Below are positions 11,846 to 24,590 of a stretch of DNA of 64,000 bases, piece after piece (positions within the stretch are counted from its first letter, which is position 1; each line of letters opens with the position of its first letter). Made by a program: the position numbers and the translations under genes. Source of the stretch: Hyalella azteca (taxonomy: Eukaryota > Arthropoda > Malacostraca > Amphipoda > Hyalellidae); contig NW_025940919.1 of NCBI RefSeq assembly GCF_000764305.2, forward strand, positions 62,001 to 126,000, in the 5' to 3' direction. The notes beneath the pieces were generated by a model that saw only the letters and a program-made list of their open reading frames with translations, was not told the DNA's origin and made no database searches.

Positions 11846-12429
11846 TTTTCCTCCATGTTTACTTATCAATTGTCTTGCGTCTCTCTTCCCTGTACGCAAT
11901 ATTCAAGCCTATTACTAACACTTCTTGTACAAATGTTCACTTTTCCACCTTTCCTCTAATAATTTCATTTATTTTTACTGTTCATCAAATCCTGAATTTG
12001 TAAATTTATTTGCTTCTACACTTCAGGTTAAATTTAAACGTAAATTTTCTTTAAGAAAAGAAAATTAGTAGCATTATTTGTTAAGTGCATTTTTAATCTT
12101 TTAATAACCACAAGTTATTCCTTAAGGGCGAATTATCAGTTTAAAATTTGACAATTTTAAAACTGAACGGCATAAAATTAAATTCACGGCAAATCAAATT
12201 CACGACATAAAATGCAAGATCACTTAAGAGATCGATCATTAACTTCATGCACTTAAATTCGTAGCCATTTCAGCCATTTTCAACTCTTATGTGCACTGCA
12301 TTTATGAAGAGCGTCTTAGAAAAAGATAGCCACGTAAAGTTTCTGTAGTAGCGATTAGGGCATTTCCAGTAAAAGCATAAATTGTCATAGCATGACATCT
12401 CACTCCTAATATACCTTCAAAAATACTCA

Positions 12430-14505
12430 GTAATAATAGAACTGCTCTGGGTAGAAATTTTTACGAGCTGATGCAGTTAGAGTGCCAGTCAATTTAAAAA
12501 AAATTCTATGATTTTAGAGGTTGACGTTTTAACAGTAATATTTTTGAAAAGCAGTGTCCAGCATGACGCACCATAAGTCACGAGAATTGACCTCAATACA
12601 TTCAGGTGCTTATCTTACGTTTAGCCATCGTAATATTCTTTCCATTTAAGACTTGAACTGGTAAAAATCCATGTAAGAAATGATAACACAAATCATGTAA
12701 CGAAGCTGTGCAGTACCTGCCTTTACCTGGCCATTAGCACCATAAGATATAAGTGCACTGATTTCAGCTATAAGCCGATTCTTATATGTATCGTGAACCA
12801 AACTCATAAGACTTCGCGCCACCCTCATTATGTACAGCACTGGCTTTTAAATCGTTGAACGCATTTATCGTCTTTACAGAAATGATATTCGGACCTGAGA
12901 TTATTTCGGTGGAGACGCTCTCCGGTATCGGAAAGCCAGGCCGTAGCATGACATTGTTTCAATACAAATCAATCGCGACTGACGTTCTAAGTTCTTGTAT
13001 TTTAGCTCCATAATATTTGGTGAACTAGAGCGCACATATCGAATCGAAGTTTTATGATAATCTTGAGGCGTAAGTGCGGTGCTCGCTTCGCTGCGTGAGG
13101 TCGTAAAATGTTTTAAAGTGTACGCAATGTTCGAACCATCATAATGATCAAGTCATGCACCAATATAAAACGAGCTTCTTAAGCTTAAGGTTTTATAAAA
13201 TGAGCTTCTTCTGTGAATAAAAGAATTTAAATTTGATTCACTATATTGCACTATGATGACTTGACATGCACTTTAGATTCTGTCCATTAAAGTGCGTTAA
13301 AAAATAATTTAGTTAAAATTTAAGGAACTTGTTTCTAGAATTTTCACCTAAAGGAATTATAGGAGAAATATTTTCCGAAAAATTCACTTCATTATAATTT
13401 TGTAGACATTGCCGGACCAATGAACAGATTATGTCGAGTTGAAAAAAATGTCATTCTAAAACATAAATTTTTATGTTCTATTTTTCGCTCCCTGTGAGCA
13501 AAAACTTATTTAAGAAGTAACAAAGTTTTTTCTATAATTTAAAGATTTTGGTTAAAAATATTTGTTTAATTATTCAATTTTTTCATTTCCGTGCTTCACC
13601 ACCAAGTAAAATAATGTTTTATTGGTAGACTATTCATAATTTCAAAGTTGGCTCCACCTGGGCTTCAAAAAAAGTTTACCTTATACTACGTATGCTATAT
13701 TGTACGCCTTTCCTATAGAAAATCAGACACATCTTTAATGCAACACAAGTGATATATAACACATACACTTAAAACCAGGCTTGAACGAAGCTTGATGTCA
13801 ATAATGAAGTCGAATCGCGTTCTGAACCTCGCAAAGCTTCGGTAGTTTAGGTCGATAGCTCGATGGTTCGAATGGTCTTTAATTTTGTGAGGTCATATAC
13901 GTGAGAGCTGTTCTCACGGTGGGAAGCGTTAAGAATGCTTAGAACTACAGCAGTCGACAAAAAACCATAAAAATTTGAGAAAATTTGAGCAAATTTCAAA
14001 AGAAATTTTTGTCGTAGGTGGAATTTATGCGCATACTAGAACATTAGAAAATTTATTTCGACAATAAATTTTGACGGTTTGGACAATTGCCTTAGTTTTG
14101 ACGATTTACATCGTAAATATTTTCGATAAATTAATCAAATTTAAGATAGGAAATCATTACCATTTAAGGGCCGAAGTTATTCATTTTAGAAAATGCTCCA
14201 AAGTTTGAGCAAGCGCTCGGAACCTGCGCTCACTGCTCATCGTACTCGCGTTCGGTGCTCACCAAATTTACGAGTAAGTGTTTGCACCCATCATGTTTGC
14301 GTACAAATTCACGTGAGTTCATTTGCGTACGTCAATTTTGCCTCTCATTATGCTATGCCAAAGCAATACTTATGTTTAGGCATACACCTTCATTGAGACT
14401 TTGACGGGCTCATAGCACCTCGAAGTGGTATAGCGATCGAAGGTTCGTCAACAGACAACGTATAGAGGGATGCTTCTGGATGAACGCGCATACATTGAGT
14501 GAGAA
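12430..14505. other. Segment present only in duplication unit 1
   Basis: The flanking sequences are joined by a single N at 20742 in unit 2, where CTTCAAAAAT is followed directly by GTTATGACCGAGTCAAAT. Either about 2 kb was lost from unit 2 or the assembler skipped it. No gene recognised; open frames at 12646-12840 (minus) and 14193-14396 (plus) have no splice or domain support. Confidence 0.6.
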
Positions 14506-15068
14506 GTTATGACTGAGTCAAATATTACGTTTCAATTGATTTTTTATAACTATTTAGTTTGTTAATCTTAATGTTATTTAATTTATTTTTCAGCTTTTTC
14601 AATAAGGTCGGTAAATAATCGAAACACTGCGATAAAGTTTTTGAAAATCGATTATTTAAATGCTCAATTTTCAAACGTTTTGTTAGTGAATACAAGGAAA
14701 TAAATTTCCCTTTTTGAGCCATAAAACGAACATATCGTTCAAATATTACCATCAGTCCTTAATAATTTTAACTAAATTACTAAACGACCAACTTATCTCA
14801 CCTATCATGCGATAGAGCTATAACTTTCCTTTTCATTTCAAACAAAATCAATTATGTGGCTTTTTGTTAGGGTAACGAAATTATCAGTTATTTGGTATCA
14901 AATGATACGGAAGTATGATTTATCATTTAGACGGAAAAATAATATCTATAATTTTAGTTTACTATAATGTCTTAGTGTATGTAAATACATGGTTAGTAAA
15001 TATATGTGAAATTAGTAGACAGGAATTAATATATTAGTAATGAATTAATTCATGAAAAAGCAATTTTT

Positions 15069-15242
15069 AGCGCATTTTCTCATTTATGAAAAAAATTCAC
15101 TATTGTGCTCGCTATGTCCGTCTGTCTGTCTGTCCGTCTGTCCGTCCGTCTGTCCGTCCATCTGTCCGTGACCTCAAGTTTTCGTCGACGAGAAAATGCG
15201 CTCTCTGTCACTCACTGCAGTGAGTACTGAGTTATATTTTTT
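15069..15242 (+). mobile_element. Family B element, copy 1
   Basis: Begins TTTTTAGCGCATTTTCTCAT, then GCACTATTGTGCTCGC-like sequence, a (CYGT)n tract at about 15117-15165, then GTTTTCGTCGACGAGAAAAT, GCGCTCTCTGTC, the perfect 16-bp palindrome ACTCACTGCAGTGAGT (15210-15225) and GAGTTATATTTTTT. AGCGCATTTTCTC near the start and GAGAAAATGCGCT after the microsatellite form an inverted repeat. No coding capacity. Not flanked by family A here. Confidence 0.85.
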
Positions 15243-15353
15243 CTGTTTACTACTGTTAGACTTCAAATTCAGATGAATATCTTTATTTCTCATAAATCCA
15301 ATTTAAGTATTAAGTTAGTGAAGAAATCTTGAGCTGAATTTGATTTAATTTTN

Positions 15354-15625
15354 AGTAACAGCAAGCCTCAAACGCCCAATATTGGGCAGCGGCGCCAGTA
15401 ACAGCAAGCCTCAAACGCCCAATATTGGGCAGCGGCGCCAGTAACAGCAAGCTTCAAACGCCCAATATTGGGCAGCGGCGCAAGTAACAGCAAGCCTCAA
15501 ACGCCCAATATTTTGGCAGCAGCGCCAGTAACAGCAAGCCTCAAGCGCCCAATATTGGGCAGCGGCGCTAGTAACAACAAGCCTCAAACGCCCAATATTG
15601 GGCAGCGGCCCAAGTAACAGCAAAG
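15354..15625. repeat. 43-bp satellite with 14-bp palindrome, about 6 copies
   Basis: Unit contains GTAACAGCAAGCCTCAAACG and then GCCCAATATTGGGC, a perfect 14-bp palindrome, followed by AGCGGCGCCA. An N at 15353 sits exactly at the left border, so true length and left flank are uncertain. The same satellite is at 21905-22427. Confidence 0.95.
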
Positions 15626-16127
15626 TATAAACGTTCGAAAACCATTATTTTTAAGCTCAATGTAAGTTATTCTTGTAAGTAATACATATGTACGTCTTGC
15701 ATGCTCACTTCATAACTTTACTTAATATTTTCATGACAAAAAATATTGATGAAATAATATTTTATTATTCTGGACTTTGTAAATACTGAACTGCCGCCAA
15801 CGGAGTAAAGTTAACCTTTTAACCTACGTCCGTAAATATGGCTATCAGCCAGGCTATAATTTATCCTTGTATCGAACGCCTAGAAACAAATGAACATGGC
15901 GTTGCGCCGCGCAGTAGCTCGTCAATTAATCTATCCTTTAATTTAGTTGAACGTCTTTTTGTTTTCTCAACCCCACTCTATTTGCACTTCGAAGTGCACC
16001 ATGATCTATGAGGCAGTAATTCATTGCATGTCTCGTGAACAGCTAGCATTTATTATCTTTCTGCACAGATTCATAGATAAACGAAGAAACCACACGTATA
16101 TTATTTAGTTAAACATTTCCTTCAACT
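15626..16127. other. Unit-1 sequence between satellite and block C
   Basis: No gene seen. In unit 2 the satellite is joined through a single N (22428) directly to GCGGCCAACTGAAGCC, so this stretch has no counterpart there. Confidence 0.55.
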
Positions 16128-16442
16128 TGTACGCTGTACTCGCTTAAAATTGTACGTCCTGAATGCTGGATTATTGTTTCTTTTTCATTACGTTACTTCT
16201 ATACATCCAATCAAGCTGTCGTATTATTGATACTCATTTCAATACCTCGGCGCTGAGCAAATGTAGCGAAAATAAGATAAAACACCACCTCAAATAAATA
16301 TATTTATTATATACGCTGTACTTGCCTAGAATTGTACGTCCTGAATGCTGGATTATTGTTTCTTTTTCATTACGTTACTTCTATACATGCAATCAGGCTG
16401 TCGTATTATTGATACTCATTTCAATATATCGGCGCCGAGCAA
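16128..16442. repeat. 182-bp tandem duplication
   Basis: ATTGTACGTCCTGAATGCTG at 16149 recurs at 16331, with about 130 bp of matching sequence around it, including CAAGCTGTCGTATTATTGAT/CAGGCTGTCGTATTATTGAT. Confidence 0.85.
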
Positions 16443-16628
16443 ATGTAGCGCAAAGGAAAGTTTGGGTGACGACGCGTGGGTGGCAGCGTCGTTATTTTCT
16501 ATACTCCCCCATGCAATCTAACGCACTGGGTTTGCAGAAGTCAATCACAAACGCAACAATCACGGCACCGCTGTCACGACCCTGGCAAACAACCTAAATG
16601 ACAATCCCGGTGGAATCATAGTAAGATT

Positions 16629-18480
16629 AAGAGCGGCCAACTGAAGCCAGGCGATGGTTTGACCGATATTTGCAATAGGGGATGGCAACACTGGCTATTG
16701 TAGAAGCTTCCAGTAAATGTTAGGGCCATTGCCATGCAGTCTTATTCTAGATTAATCGAAGTCGGCACCGGCGTTTCATCAGGGCTGAGAAAAAGATGTG
16801 TCCACGGAAATTTATTGGAAATGCATGAGCTCTTCTGTTGTTCTATTATTTTTTGTCACATTTCGGCAATTCTTGTATATGAGATATTTAATTCTTGTAT
16901 ATGAGATATTTTTAATATATTTGATTATCCAGCATTACCAGCATGACTAAAAAAAATCCAATTATATTACTAAGCTAGAAATTAATATTCAAAATAATGA
17001 CATTGCTAATAAAACTATTAAAAATTTGTTGAATAAGAATTCCGTTACTGCAAAAGTGAAGAAACCAAGGTCGGTTCGACATCATCATCTAGAAATCGCA
17101 GCAAACAACAATCATATTCAATTATAGCCGGTTTATCGGTGGCCACTGAACAGCCGAGGGAGGGTCAGCTACCGATGATCTAACCATCATTTTATTAAAG
17201 GAGTACCCCCTTAACCTGATCCTGTTTACTCGGCCTCTCTGTTGCCGTTTGATCAGATCCTTCCCTCCGTGGAGGATGACCGTGTCCTTAGACTCTCATG
17301 CAACCTCAGTAATGCATTTGCATTTCTTCATATTATTCCCTGATTTTTAAATATAGGAATTATTTTAACGAAATTGTATCAAGATTTATAAAAAATTTAT
17401 TTTATTCATGACATTCCTATAGGTAGGAGTCATAGTAGCATGTTTGTGATAGGCAATGGCTGAGTTAATGATGCAGCAAAATACTATATATTCTACGCTG
17501 ACTGGCTATCGGAAATTCGATGTTTTTGATGTAAAAGAATTTTAAATGTCAAAGATAAAAGTTTATATTCTCGGCCAAAACGTAAAATTCCAGAGATCCA
17601 TTCGCAAATTATCTTTCTGAATAATTTCAATAGCGCTTTATGAGTATTTATCACTAATATCAACCTCACAGCTAATTCATTCAGTCATCCAGACTCACAT
17701 CAAGTATTCTTCACATCTCATTTTCAAATTTCACAGCTTTATTTTTGTTTCTCACTCACCTCCCGTCTTTTTCAAATCCTCACCGAGGTAATTTAATCCA
17801 CCAGGGCCCATGCTTTAAAAAAAAAGTTAAGAGATCGTAAGTTCATCAGCCAATCATTGAACAGTAGAATGTATTACCAACCGGGAATGTGGTACAATTC
17901 GCCTCAGCCACTTCCCTAGACGTTCTGTTCCGCGCCGCAAAGACCCAAGTCCTGCCGATGGCTCTGTAGATATTGGGTTTCAGAGAAGGAAAAAAAAAAG
18001 TTTCTCATTCAAATGTGTTAATATTCTCATTAGTGTCCAAACTTCCACAGCAACCATGAAATGGCAAATTGGGTTGATTATTATTTCTCGAACAGTTTCT
18101 TCAAGTTTTGTCCCCGCACTGTAAAAGAAGTCCAGTTTCAGTTTCAAACGACCTAAGAGAACTCTTTTTATATTTTATACGAAATAAGAGGACCTTTTCC
18201 TACTGCATAGGAAATAAAAGCAACAAAATTTGTTTCTTATGAGTATGTCTGAAATTTTTAGGACAGATCTTGGGTTTTGGCAGCCCTGCCGTGGACCGCG
18301 GCGACGCGTGCTGTTGACAGAAGCATTTTTGTTGGGCCTGTCGAGTCCTCCGCGCCCTGTGTCAACATGCGCCAGCTGACAGCCACTGCCTTACCTTTAC
18401 AATACATTGGAGATAACAGTTAGATTTGTCAATTTCTGAGTTCAAGCGACATTGAATGCTGGATTATTATTCACTTAACG
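16629..18480. repeat. Block C of the large duplication, copy 1
   Basis: Matches 22431-25160 from GCGGCCAACTGAAGCCAGGC onward, with substitutions and indels. Copy 2 carries about 1 kb of extra sequence at 23590-24590. A GC-rich conserved part (18258-18410 against 24958-25110; CCGTGGACCGCGGCGACGCG, GGGCCTGTCGAGTCCTCCGC) stands out from its AT-rich flanks. It has no convincing open frame conserved between copies. Confidence 0.85.
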
Positions 18481-19059
18481 TTTTAATTTAAGCGCAACTT
18501 TTCATCTATGGTTTTTCACCACATGCGAAATTTTGATAAATAACAATATTTCAGTATCACTATGGCAGCATCTCTGCAGTATTTATTAATATATGATGCA
18601 TGTGAAATAAGTATATCTCAATCCTGCACTTTCTACGGAAAAGAAAAGTGCTCTCTAAATGGTGTTCATGTCCTGGATATTTTAAAACTTGGTCCAATTT
18701 TTTAATAATCAACAGTCAGCGTACTTGAATAATGTTTAGAGGAACTTTAGCTGTTGCTTTGAACGTCGCCTGTAACGTTTACTCAATAATTATTGTAGGT
18801 GACAAGGTGTTGAAATGTTTTAGATATTGTTAGAAATTGTTGTTTAGAACCAGAAATACGGTAAAATCAGACGACTAAAGCAAAACATCAAATCAGTAGA
18901 CGAAAGTTGAGAGCGACAGTGAAGTTAAAAACAGAAAACAAGCGAAAAGAATGAAAGCTAACATGAAGAACAAAATTAGCAGGCAAATAAAGAGAAGGCA
19001 TGTGGGATCAAGTAAAGATCAAGTAAAGGCAACAGGAAAAATTTACATAGGTAGGTAAT

Positions 19060-19235
19060 CCAAAGGGTAACGCTCCAAGGTTACGTACTAAGGCCACGTC
19101 CCAGAGTAACGTAACAGAGTAAAGCGCCAGTGTAACGTCCAGGGTAAATTACCAAGGTAACGTACCAAGATAACATACCAAGATAACATACCAGAGTAAC
19201 GTATCAGGGTAACTCATGAGTATGCCACATTAGGG
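19060..19235. repeat. Degenerate GTAACGTACCA repeats
   Basis: About a dozen spaced copies of GTAACGTACCAAG-like motifs. In unit 2 the same place has become a regular 30-bp array (25665-25830). Confidence 0.75.
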
Positions 19236-21237
19236 TAAAGAATGAGGGTAAAGAACCTGGCGAAAAGGCCCCGCGAACCTACCCTCAATCATGCCACACT
19301 CCCACACTTCACACCACTCCAGCATGCCCTTACAACAGCATCATGCAACACTCCCACACTTCACCCCACTCCAGCATGCCCTCTGTTCCCTCTTTAAAGA
19401 AGTGCTCCACAAAGGCCCTCAGAGGGACGCAACTTCGTTACCTTCCCCCGGCTGTTGTATTCATCCCAGCATTCATTTTTTCGTTCATGTTTCTTTCTCT
19501 ACTTTTATTTCATTCGCCAATTCTACAATCACTTATATTTTTCAATTTATTTCATTCTTAATTTCCAAAATCCACTTACATTTTTCAATTATTTGTTTAT
19601 AGTTATTATATTTGTCCCATACGATCATTCAAAGTTTCCCAATCTCACCCATACAACATCCCTTTCCATTATTTTTTGCCCTTTCTTACTTCAGTAATGA
19701 TTCGACTCAGACTTTGTCCCTCCTGCATTTTTTCCCCTCGGTTTGTCCATCGCCTCCTCAACTTTTCCCTCGGCTTGGTCTTCATTTCCTCAACTTTCCC
19801 CAGATTTTCCTCTCACTTCCTCAACTTTCCCCGCTGTTTGCCCCTCAATCCCTCAACTTTCCCCTCGGTTTGCCCCTCACTCCCTTAACGTTCCCCTCGG
19901 CTAGCCCCCTCACTCCCCTCACGCTACAGGTTCCCTCTCATCGCGGCAAACACGACTCTTCCATTTGTGGGCTCCATTGTCCCGACCTTCCATCCCCCTC
20001 TCTTTATCGTGCACCATATTCATTCCTCTTACCTATACTTATAATACCATATTCACTTATCCATTTCCATCCCTCTCTCTTTATCGTGCACCATATTCAT
20101 TCCTCTTACCTATGCTTATAATACCATATTCACTTATCCACATCTATCCATCTTTCTTTTCCTCCATGTTTACTTATCAATTGTCTTGCGTCTCTCTTCC
20201 CTGTACGCAATATTCAATCCTATTACTAACACTTCTTGTACAAATGTTCACTTTTCCACTTTTCCTCTAATAATTTCATTTTATTTTATTCTTCATCATC
20301 ATCAAATCCTGAATTTGTAAATTTCTTTGCTTCTACGCTTCAGGTTCAATTTAAACGTAAATTTTCTTTAAGAAAAGAAAATTAGTAGCATTATTTGTTA
20401 AGTGCATTTTTAATCTTTTAATAACCACAAGTTATTCCTTAAGGGCGAATTATCAGTTTAAAATTTGACAATTTTAAAACTGAACGGCATAAAATTAAAT
20501 TCACGGCAAATCAAATTCACGACATAAAATGCAAGATCACTTAAGAGATCGATCATTAACTTCATGCACTTAAATTCGTAGCCATTTCAGCCATTTTCAA
20601 CTCTTATGTGCACTGCATTTATGAAGAGCGTCTTAGAAAAAGATAGCCACGTAAAGTTTCTGTAGTAGCGATTAGGGCATTTCCAGTAAAAGCATAATTG
20701 TTATAGCTTGACATCTCACTCCTAATATACCTTCAAAAATANGTTATGACCGAGTCAAATATTACGTTTCAATTGATTTTTTATAACTATTTAGTTTGTT
20801 AATCTTAATGTTATTTAATTTATTTTTCAGCTTTTTCAATAAGGTCGGTAAATAATCGAAACACTGCGATAAAGTTTTTGAAAAGCGAATATTTAAATGC
20901 TCAGTTTTCAAAACTTTTTGTCAGTGAATACAATTCAATGTAAAAACTTATCTCTCCTATCGTATCACTAAACGACCAATTTATCTCACCTATTATATGT
21001 GATTAGAGCTATGGTTTTCTTTTTAATTTTAAATAATTATTACAATTATGTGTTTTTTGTAGGGGTAACGAAATCAAGAACGAAAGTATCATTTATTTAC
21101 TATCAAATGCTACGAAAGTATCATTTATCATTTCGACGAAAAAGTACTATCTATTCTTTTAGTTAACTATATTGTCTTAGTGTATGCGAATGCAAGGTTA
21201 GTAAACATATAAGTAAAGTTAGTAAACAGGAAGTTAG

Positions 21238-21665
21238 TAGACATGAATTAGTATATTAGTAATGAATGAATTCATGAAAATGTCATTTGTTTCTGTGATT
21301 ATCTTGTAGTTATTCCAGCCATCGTTGATCAAAATCCATTTGTGCGCAAATATGGCACAAAACCGTTTGAAGTTAACATAACATATATATATATCTAAGT
21401 TATTAACATAACATGTATCAGAGTTATTAATAATTGTATAAAACGAAGAAGGTAGGTATAGGCATCGTGAACATGCTTGTGGCACAAAACCGTTCGAAGT
21501 TAACATAACATGGATAGATAAGTTATTAACATAGCATTTATCTTAGTTATTTATAATTGTATAAAACGAAGAAGGTAGGTAGGATAGATAAGTCATTAAC
21601 ATAGGATTTATCTAAGTTATTTATAATTGATATAAAACGAAGAACAATTTTCAGGTAAGCCTCGT
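21238..21665. repeat. About 100-bp imperfect tandem repeat, 3-4 copies
   Basis: Repeated phrases are AAGTTAACATAACAT, AAGTTATTAACATA, TTATTTATAATTGTATAAAA and ACGAAGAAGGTAGGTA, with duplicated pieces GGCACAAAACCGTT (21352, 21480) and CGTGAACATGCTTGTG. Confidence 0.8.
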
Positions 21666-21904
21666 GCACATGCTTGTGTTCACACGTAGGCCGACACAAC
21701 ATTTAATACAAGTGATGTTTGTGCGCCGTTGCAAGCCTTGCGTGAGACAGACAATATTGCCAGGACGAGGCGCGTGTCCGTGCTATAGAAGCCCGCATTA
21801 TGTCCCTGATTTACAGCAGGCAACATCATGACCTCTGCTCAACGAGCTCTGTAACGAGCCGCTCAATTCTAACACGCTTCACTGACCGATTGTAACCTGC
21901 GCCA

Positions 21905-22427
21905 GAAATATTGGGCAGCGGTGCGAGTAACAGCAAGCCTCAAACGCCCAATATTGGACAGCAGCGCGAGTAACAGCAAGCCTCAAACGCCCAATATTGG
22001 ACAGCGGTGCGAGTAACAGCAAGCCTCAAACGCCCAGTATTGGGCAGCGGTGCGAGTAACAGCAAGCCTCAAACGCCCAATATTGGACAGCAGCGCGAGC
22101 AACAGCAAGCCTCAAACGCCCAATATTGGGCAGCGGTGCGAGTAACAGCAAGCCTCAAACGCCCAATATTGGACAGCGGCGCGAGTAACAGCAAGCCTCA
22201 AACGCCCAGTATTGGGCAGCGGTGCGAGTAACAGCAAGCCTCAAACGCCCAATATTGGACAGCAGCGCGAGTAACAGCAAGCCTCAAACGCCCAGTATTG
22301 GGCAGCGGCGCGAGTAACAGCAAGCCTCAAACGCCCAGTATTGGGCAGCGGCACTAGTAACAGCAAGCCTCAAACGCCCAATATTGGACAGCAGCGCGAG
22401 TAACAGCAAGCCTCAAACGCCCAGTAT
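21905..22427. repeat. 43-bp satellite, about 12 copies (unit 2)
   Basis: Same satellite as 15354-15625. Units here alternate the intact palindrome core CAATATTGGGC with mutated CAATATTGGAC and CAGTATTGGGC types. The alternation suggests duplication in blocks of more than one unit. Ends at the N at 22428. Confidence 0.93.
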
Positions 22428-23589
22428 NGGGCGGCCAACTGAAGCCAGGCGATGGTTTGGCCGATATTTGCAATAAGGGATGGCAACACTGGCTATTGTA
22501 GAAGCTTCCAGTAAATGTTAGGGCCATTGCCATGCAGTCTTATTCTAGATTAATCGAAGTCGGCACCGGCGTTTCATCAGGGCTGAGAAAAAGATGTGTC
22601 CACGGAAATTTATTGGAAATGCATGAGCTCTTCTGTTGTTCTATTATTTTTTGTCACATTTCGGCAATTCTTGTACAAGAGATATTTTTAATATATTTTA
22701 TTATCCAGCATTACCAGCATGACTAAAAGAAACAAGATCTAATTATATTACTAAGCTAAAAATTAATATTCAAAATAATGACACTGCTAATAAAATTGCA
22801 TTTAATAATAACATTTTTGGATACAAATTTCGTTACTGCAAAAGTGAAGAAACCAAGGTCGGTTCGACATCATCTAGAAATCGCAGCAAACAACCATAAT
22901 CAATTATAGCCGGTTTACCGGTGGCCACTGAACAGCCGAGGAAGAGTCAGCTGCCGATGATCTAACCATCATTTTATTAAGGAGTCTCCCCTCAACCTGA
23001 TCCTGTTTACTCGTCCTCTCGGTTGCCGTTTGATCAGATCCTACCCTCCGTGTAGGATGACCGTATTCTTAGACTCTCAAGCAACCTCAGTAATGCACTT
23101 GCATTTCTTTCTATTATTCCCTGATATATAAATATAGGAATTACTTTAATGAAATTCTATCAAGATTTAGACAAAATTGTATTTTATTCATGACATTCCT
23201 AGGTAGGAGTTATGAATCATGTTTGTGATAGGCAATGGCATGACTTAATGATGCAGCAAAATACAATATATTCTAGCTTGGCTGGTTATCGTAAATTCGA
23301 TGTTTTTGATGTAAAAGAATTTTAAATGTCAGAGATAAAACATTTTATATTCTCGGCCAAAACGTAGAATTCCAGAGATCCGAAAGCAAATTATCTTTCA
23401 TAATAATTTCAATAAGCGCTTTATGAGTATTTCTGACTAATATCAGCGTCACAGCTAATTCATTCAATCATCCAGACTCACATTATATGTATTCTTCACA
23501 TCTCATTTTCAAATTTCACAGCTTTATTAATGCTTCTCACTCACCACCCGTCTTTTTCAGTTCTTCACCTAGGTTATTTAATCCACCAG

Positions 23590-24590
23590 GCAAACATAAT
23601 TCTATATAACTGAATCACTCAGGCCACTCATCCACGCGTCCCTCACACGACGTCTCATTCACTCCTCAGGGATTCCCACTAAAAGATTCAGCCTCTCGAG
23701 AAGTCTCCCTGGAGGGCAATGACAAGGATACTCTGCAAGACTAATTGCTTGTCCTTCTCCGGTAGCGCAATCATCCTTCTTCTCTTTCCTGTTCCTTGGC
23801 ACGAGATTGCCTATCGCATCGCAAACCTTAGACGATAACAACCGATAATCTTCGGAGAAAGTGATCCGGATTCTATTTTCTGGTCGTATTGTGAGCATAT
23901 AATCTAAAATGATAAATGTCACTGATTCAAATGACTGGCATTAAGATTTGCGCAGTCCGAGATATTTCAGATTTTTTAAGGAATTATAGGATATTTTTTT
24001 TATTCTCATTATCGGTTTCAGCCCTGTTTTTCTCGACCAAATCAAGTCATGAAACTTCTGTTACAATTTGGCAAAAGTTTATCTCATTCATCGAACAAAA
24101 ATTGCATCCTAAAATGTATCGAATGAGATTATTTCCCTTGACTACGTTTTTTGAAACGTCGTATTTTTAATTGAAATATCATCGTCGCAAACTGTAACTC
24201 AATTCAATATATTCTTCTTGGACTTAGCATATAGGAAACCTATAGCTATAGCTAAACCTGACAAATTTGTCAAGCCTCTTCCATGTCAAAAGACTCAAAA
24301 CATGGCTTCGTGAACGACAGGAAAGACTTACGGAAATCTGAATCGTGTTTGTGGTCGTCTTTTCCGCAATGCCCCGTACGCCGCACCACGCCTTTAACTG
24401 TCAAGGCTATTGGCATCTAGCAAATTTACCACCGCACCTTAAAAGCTCACGCCGATCGGGTTCTCTGCCGAGAATGTGATACAATTTGCCTCAGCCACTT
24501 CCCTTGACGCTTAGCTTGCTGCCGCACAGACCAATGCTCTACAGATATATTTTTTTAATTTAACATTTGAGGAGTAAAAATGCTTCTCTG
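23590..24590. other. Unit-2-specific insertion in block C
   Basis: Absent from copy 1, where CACCAGGGCCCATGC is followed by AAAAAGTTAAGAGATCG. It holds an 87-codon minus-strand frame (23659-23922) starting MTFIILDYMLTIRPENRIRI and ending LNLLVGIPEE. The frame has an even residue composition but no recognisable domain and no neighbours that explain it. A motif (GAGAATGTGATACAATTTGC, CTCAGCCACTTCCC) occurs both inside the insert (24470-24510) and just after it (24608-24650), so the insert is bordered by a short direct repeat. Confidence 0.5.

Larger units (their letters stand above)
10674..19287. repeat. Large tandem segmental duplication, unit 1
   Basis: Direct repeat of about 8.6 kb whose series of blocks recurs in the same order in the next unit (19288-25889). 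Blocks: 52-bp minisatellite, C/T-rich 32-bp minisatellite, AT-rich block (to about 12425), a block found only here (12430-14505), a block at 14506-15060, the 43-bp satellite, a block at 16629-18480, and a block rich in GTAAC motifs ending CGCGAACCTACCCTC at 19286. The junction is seamless: the closing motif is followed directly by the opening motif ATCATGCCACACTCCCACAC at 19288. The AT-rich block is almost identical between units over about 370 bp (12020-12390 against 20352-20720), while 16629-18480 is visibly more diverged. Confidence 0.88.

Noticed and set aside
10664..12003. Overlapping 75-175-codon His/Pro/Ser/Leu-rich plus frames, and their counterparts at 19291-20270
   Set aside because: Products of the 52-bp and 32-bp minisatellites and pyrimidine-rich DNA; copy number differs between the two duplication units without keeping a frame.
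13850..13880. GATGGTTCGAATGG as a tRNA B-box
   Set aside because: No matching A-box, anticodon stem or acceptor stem could be traced around it.
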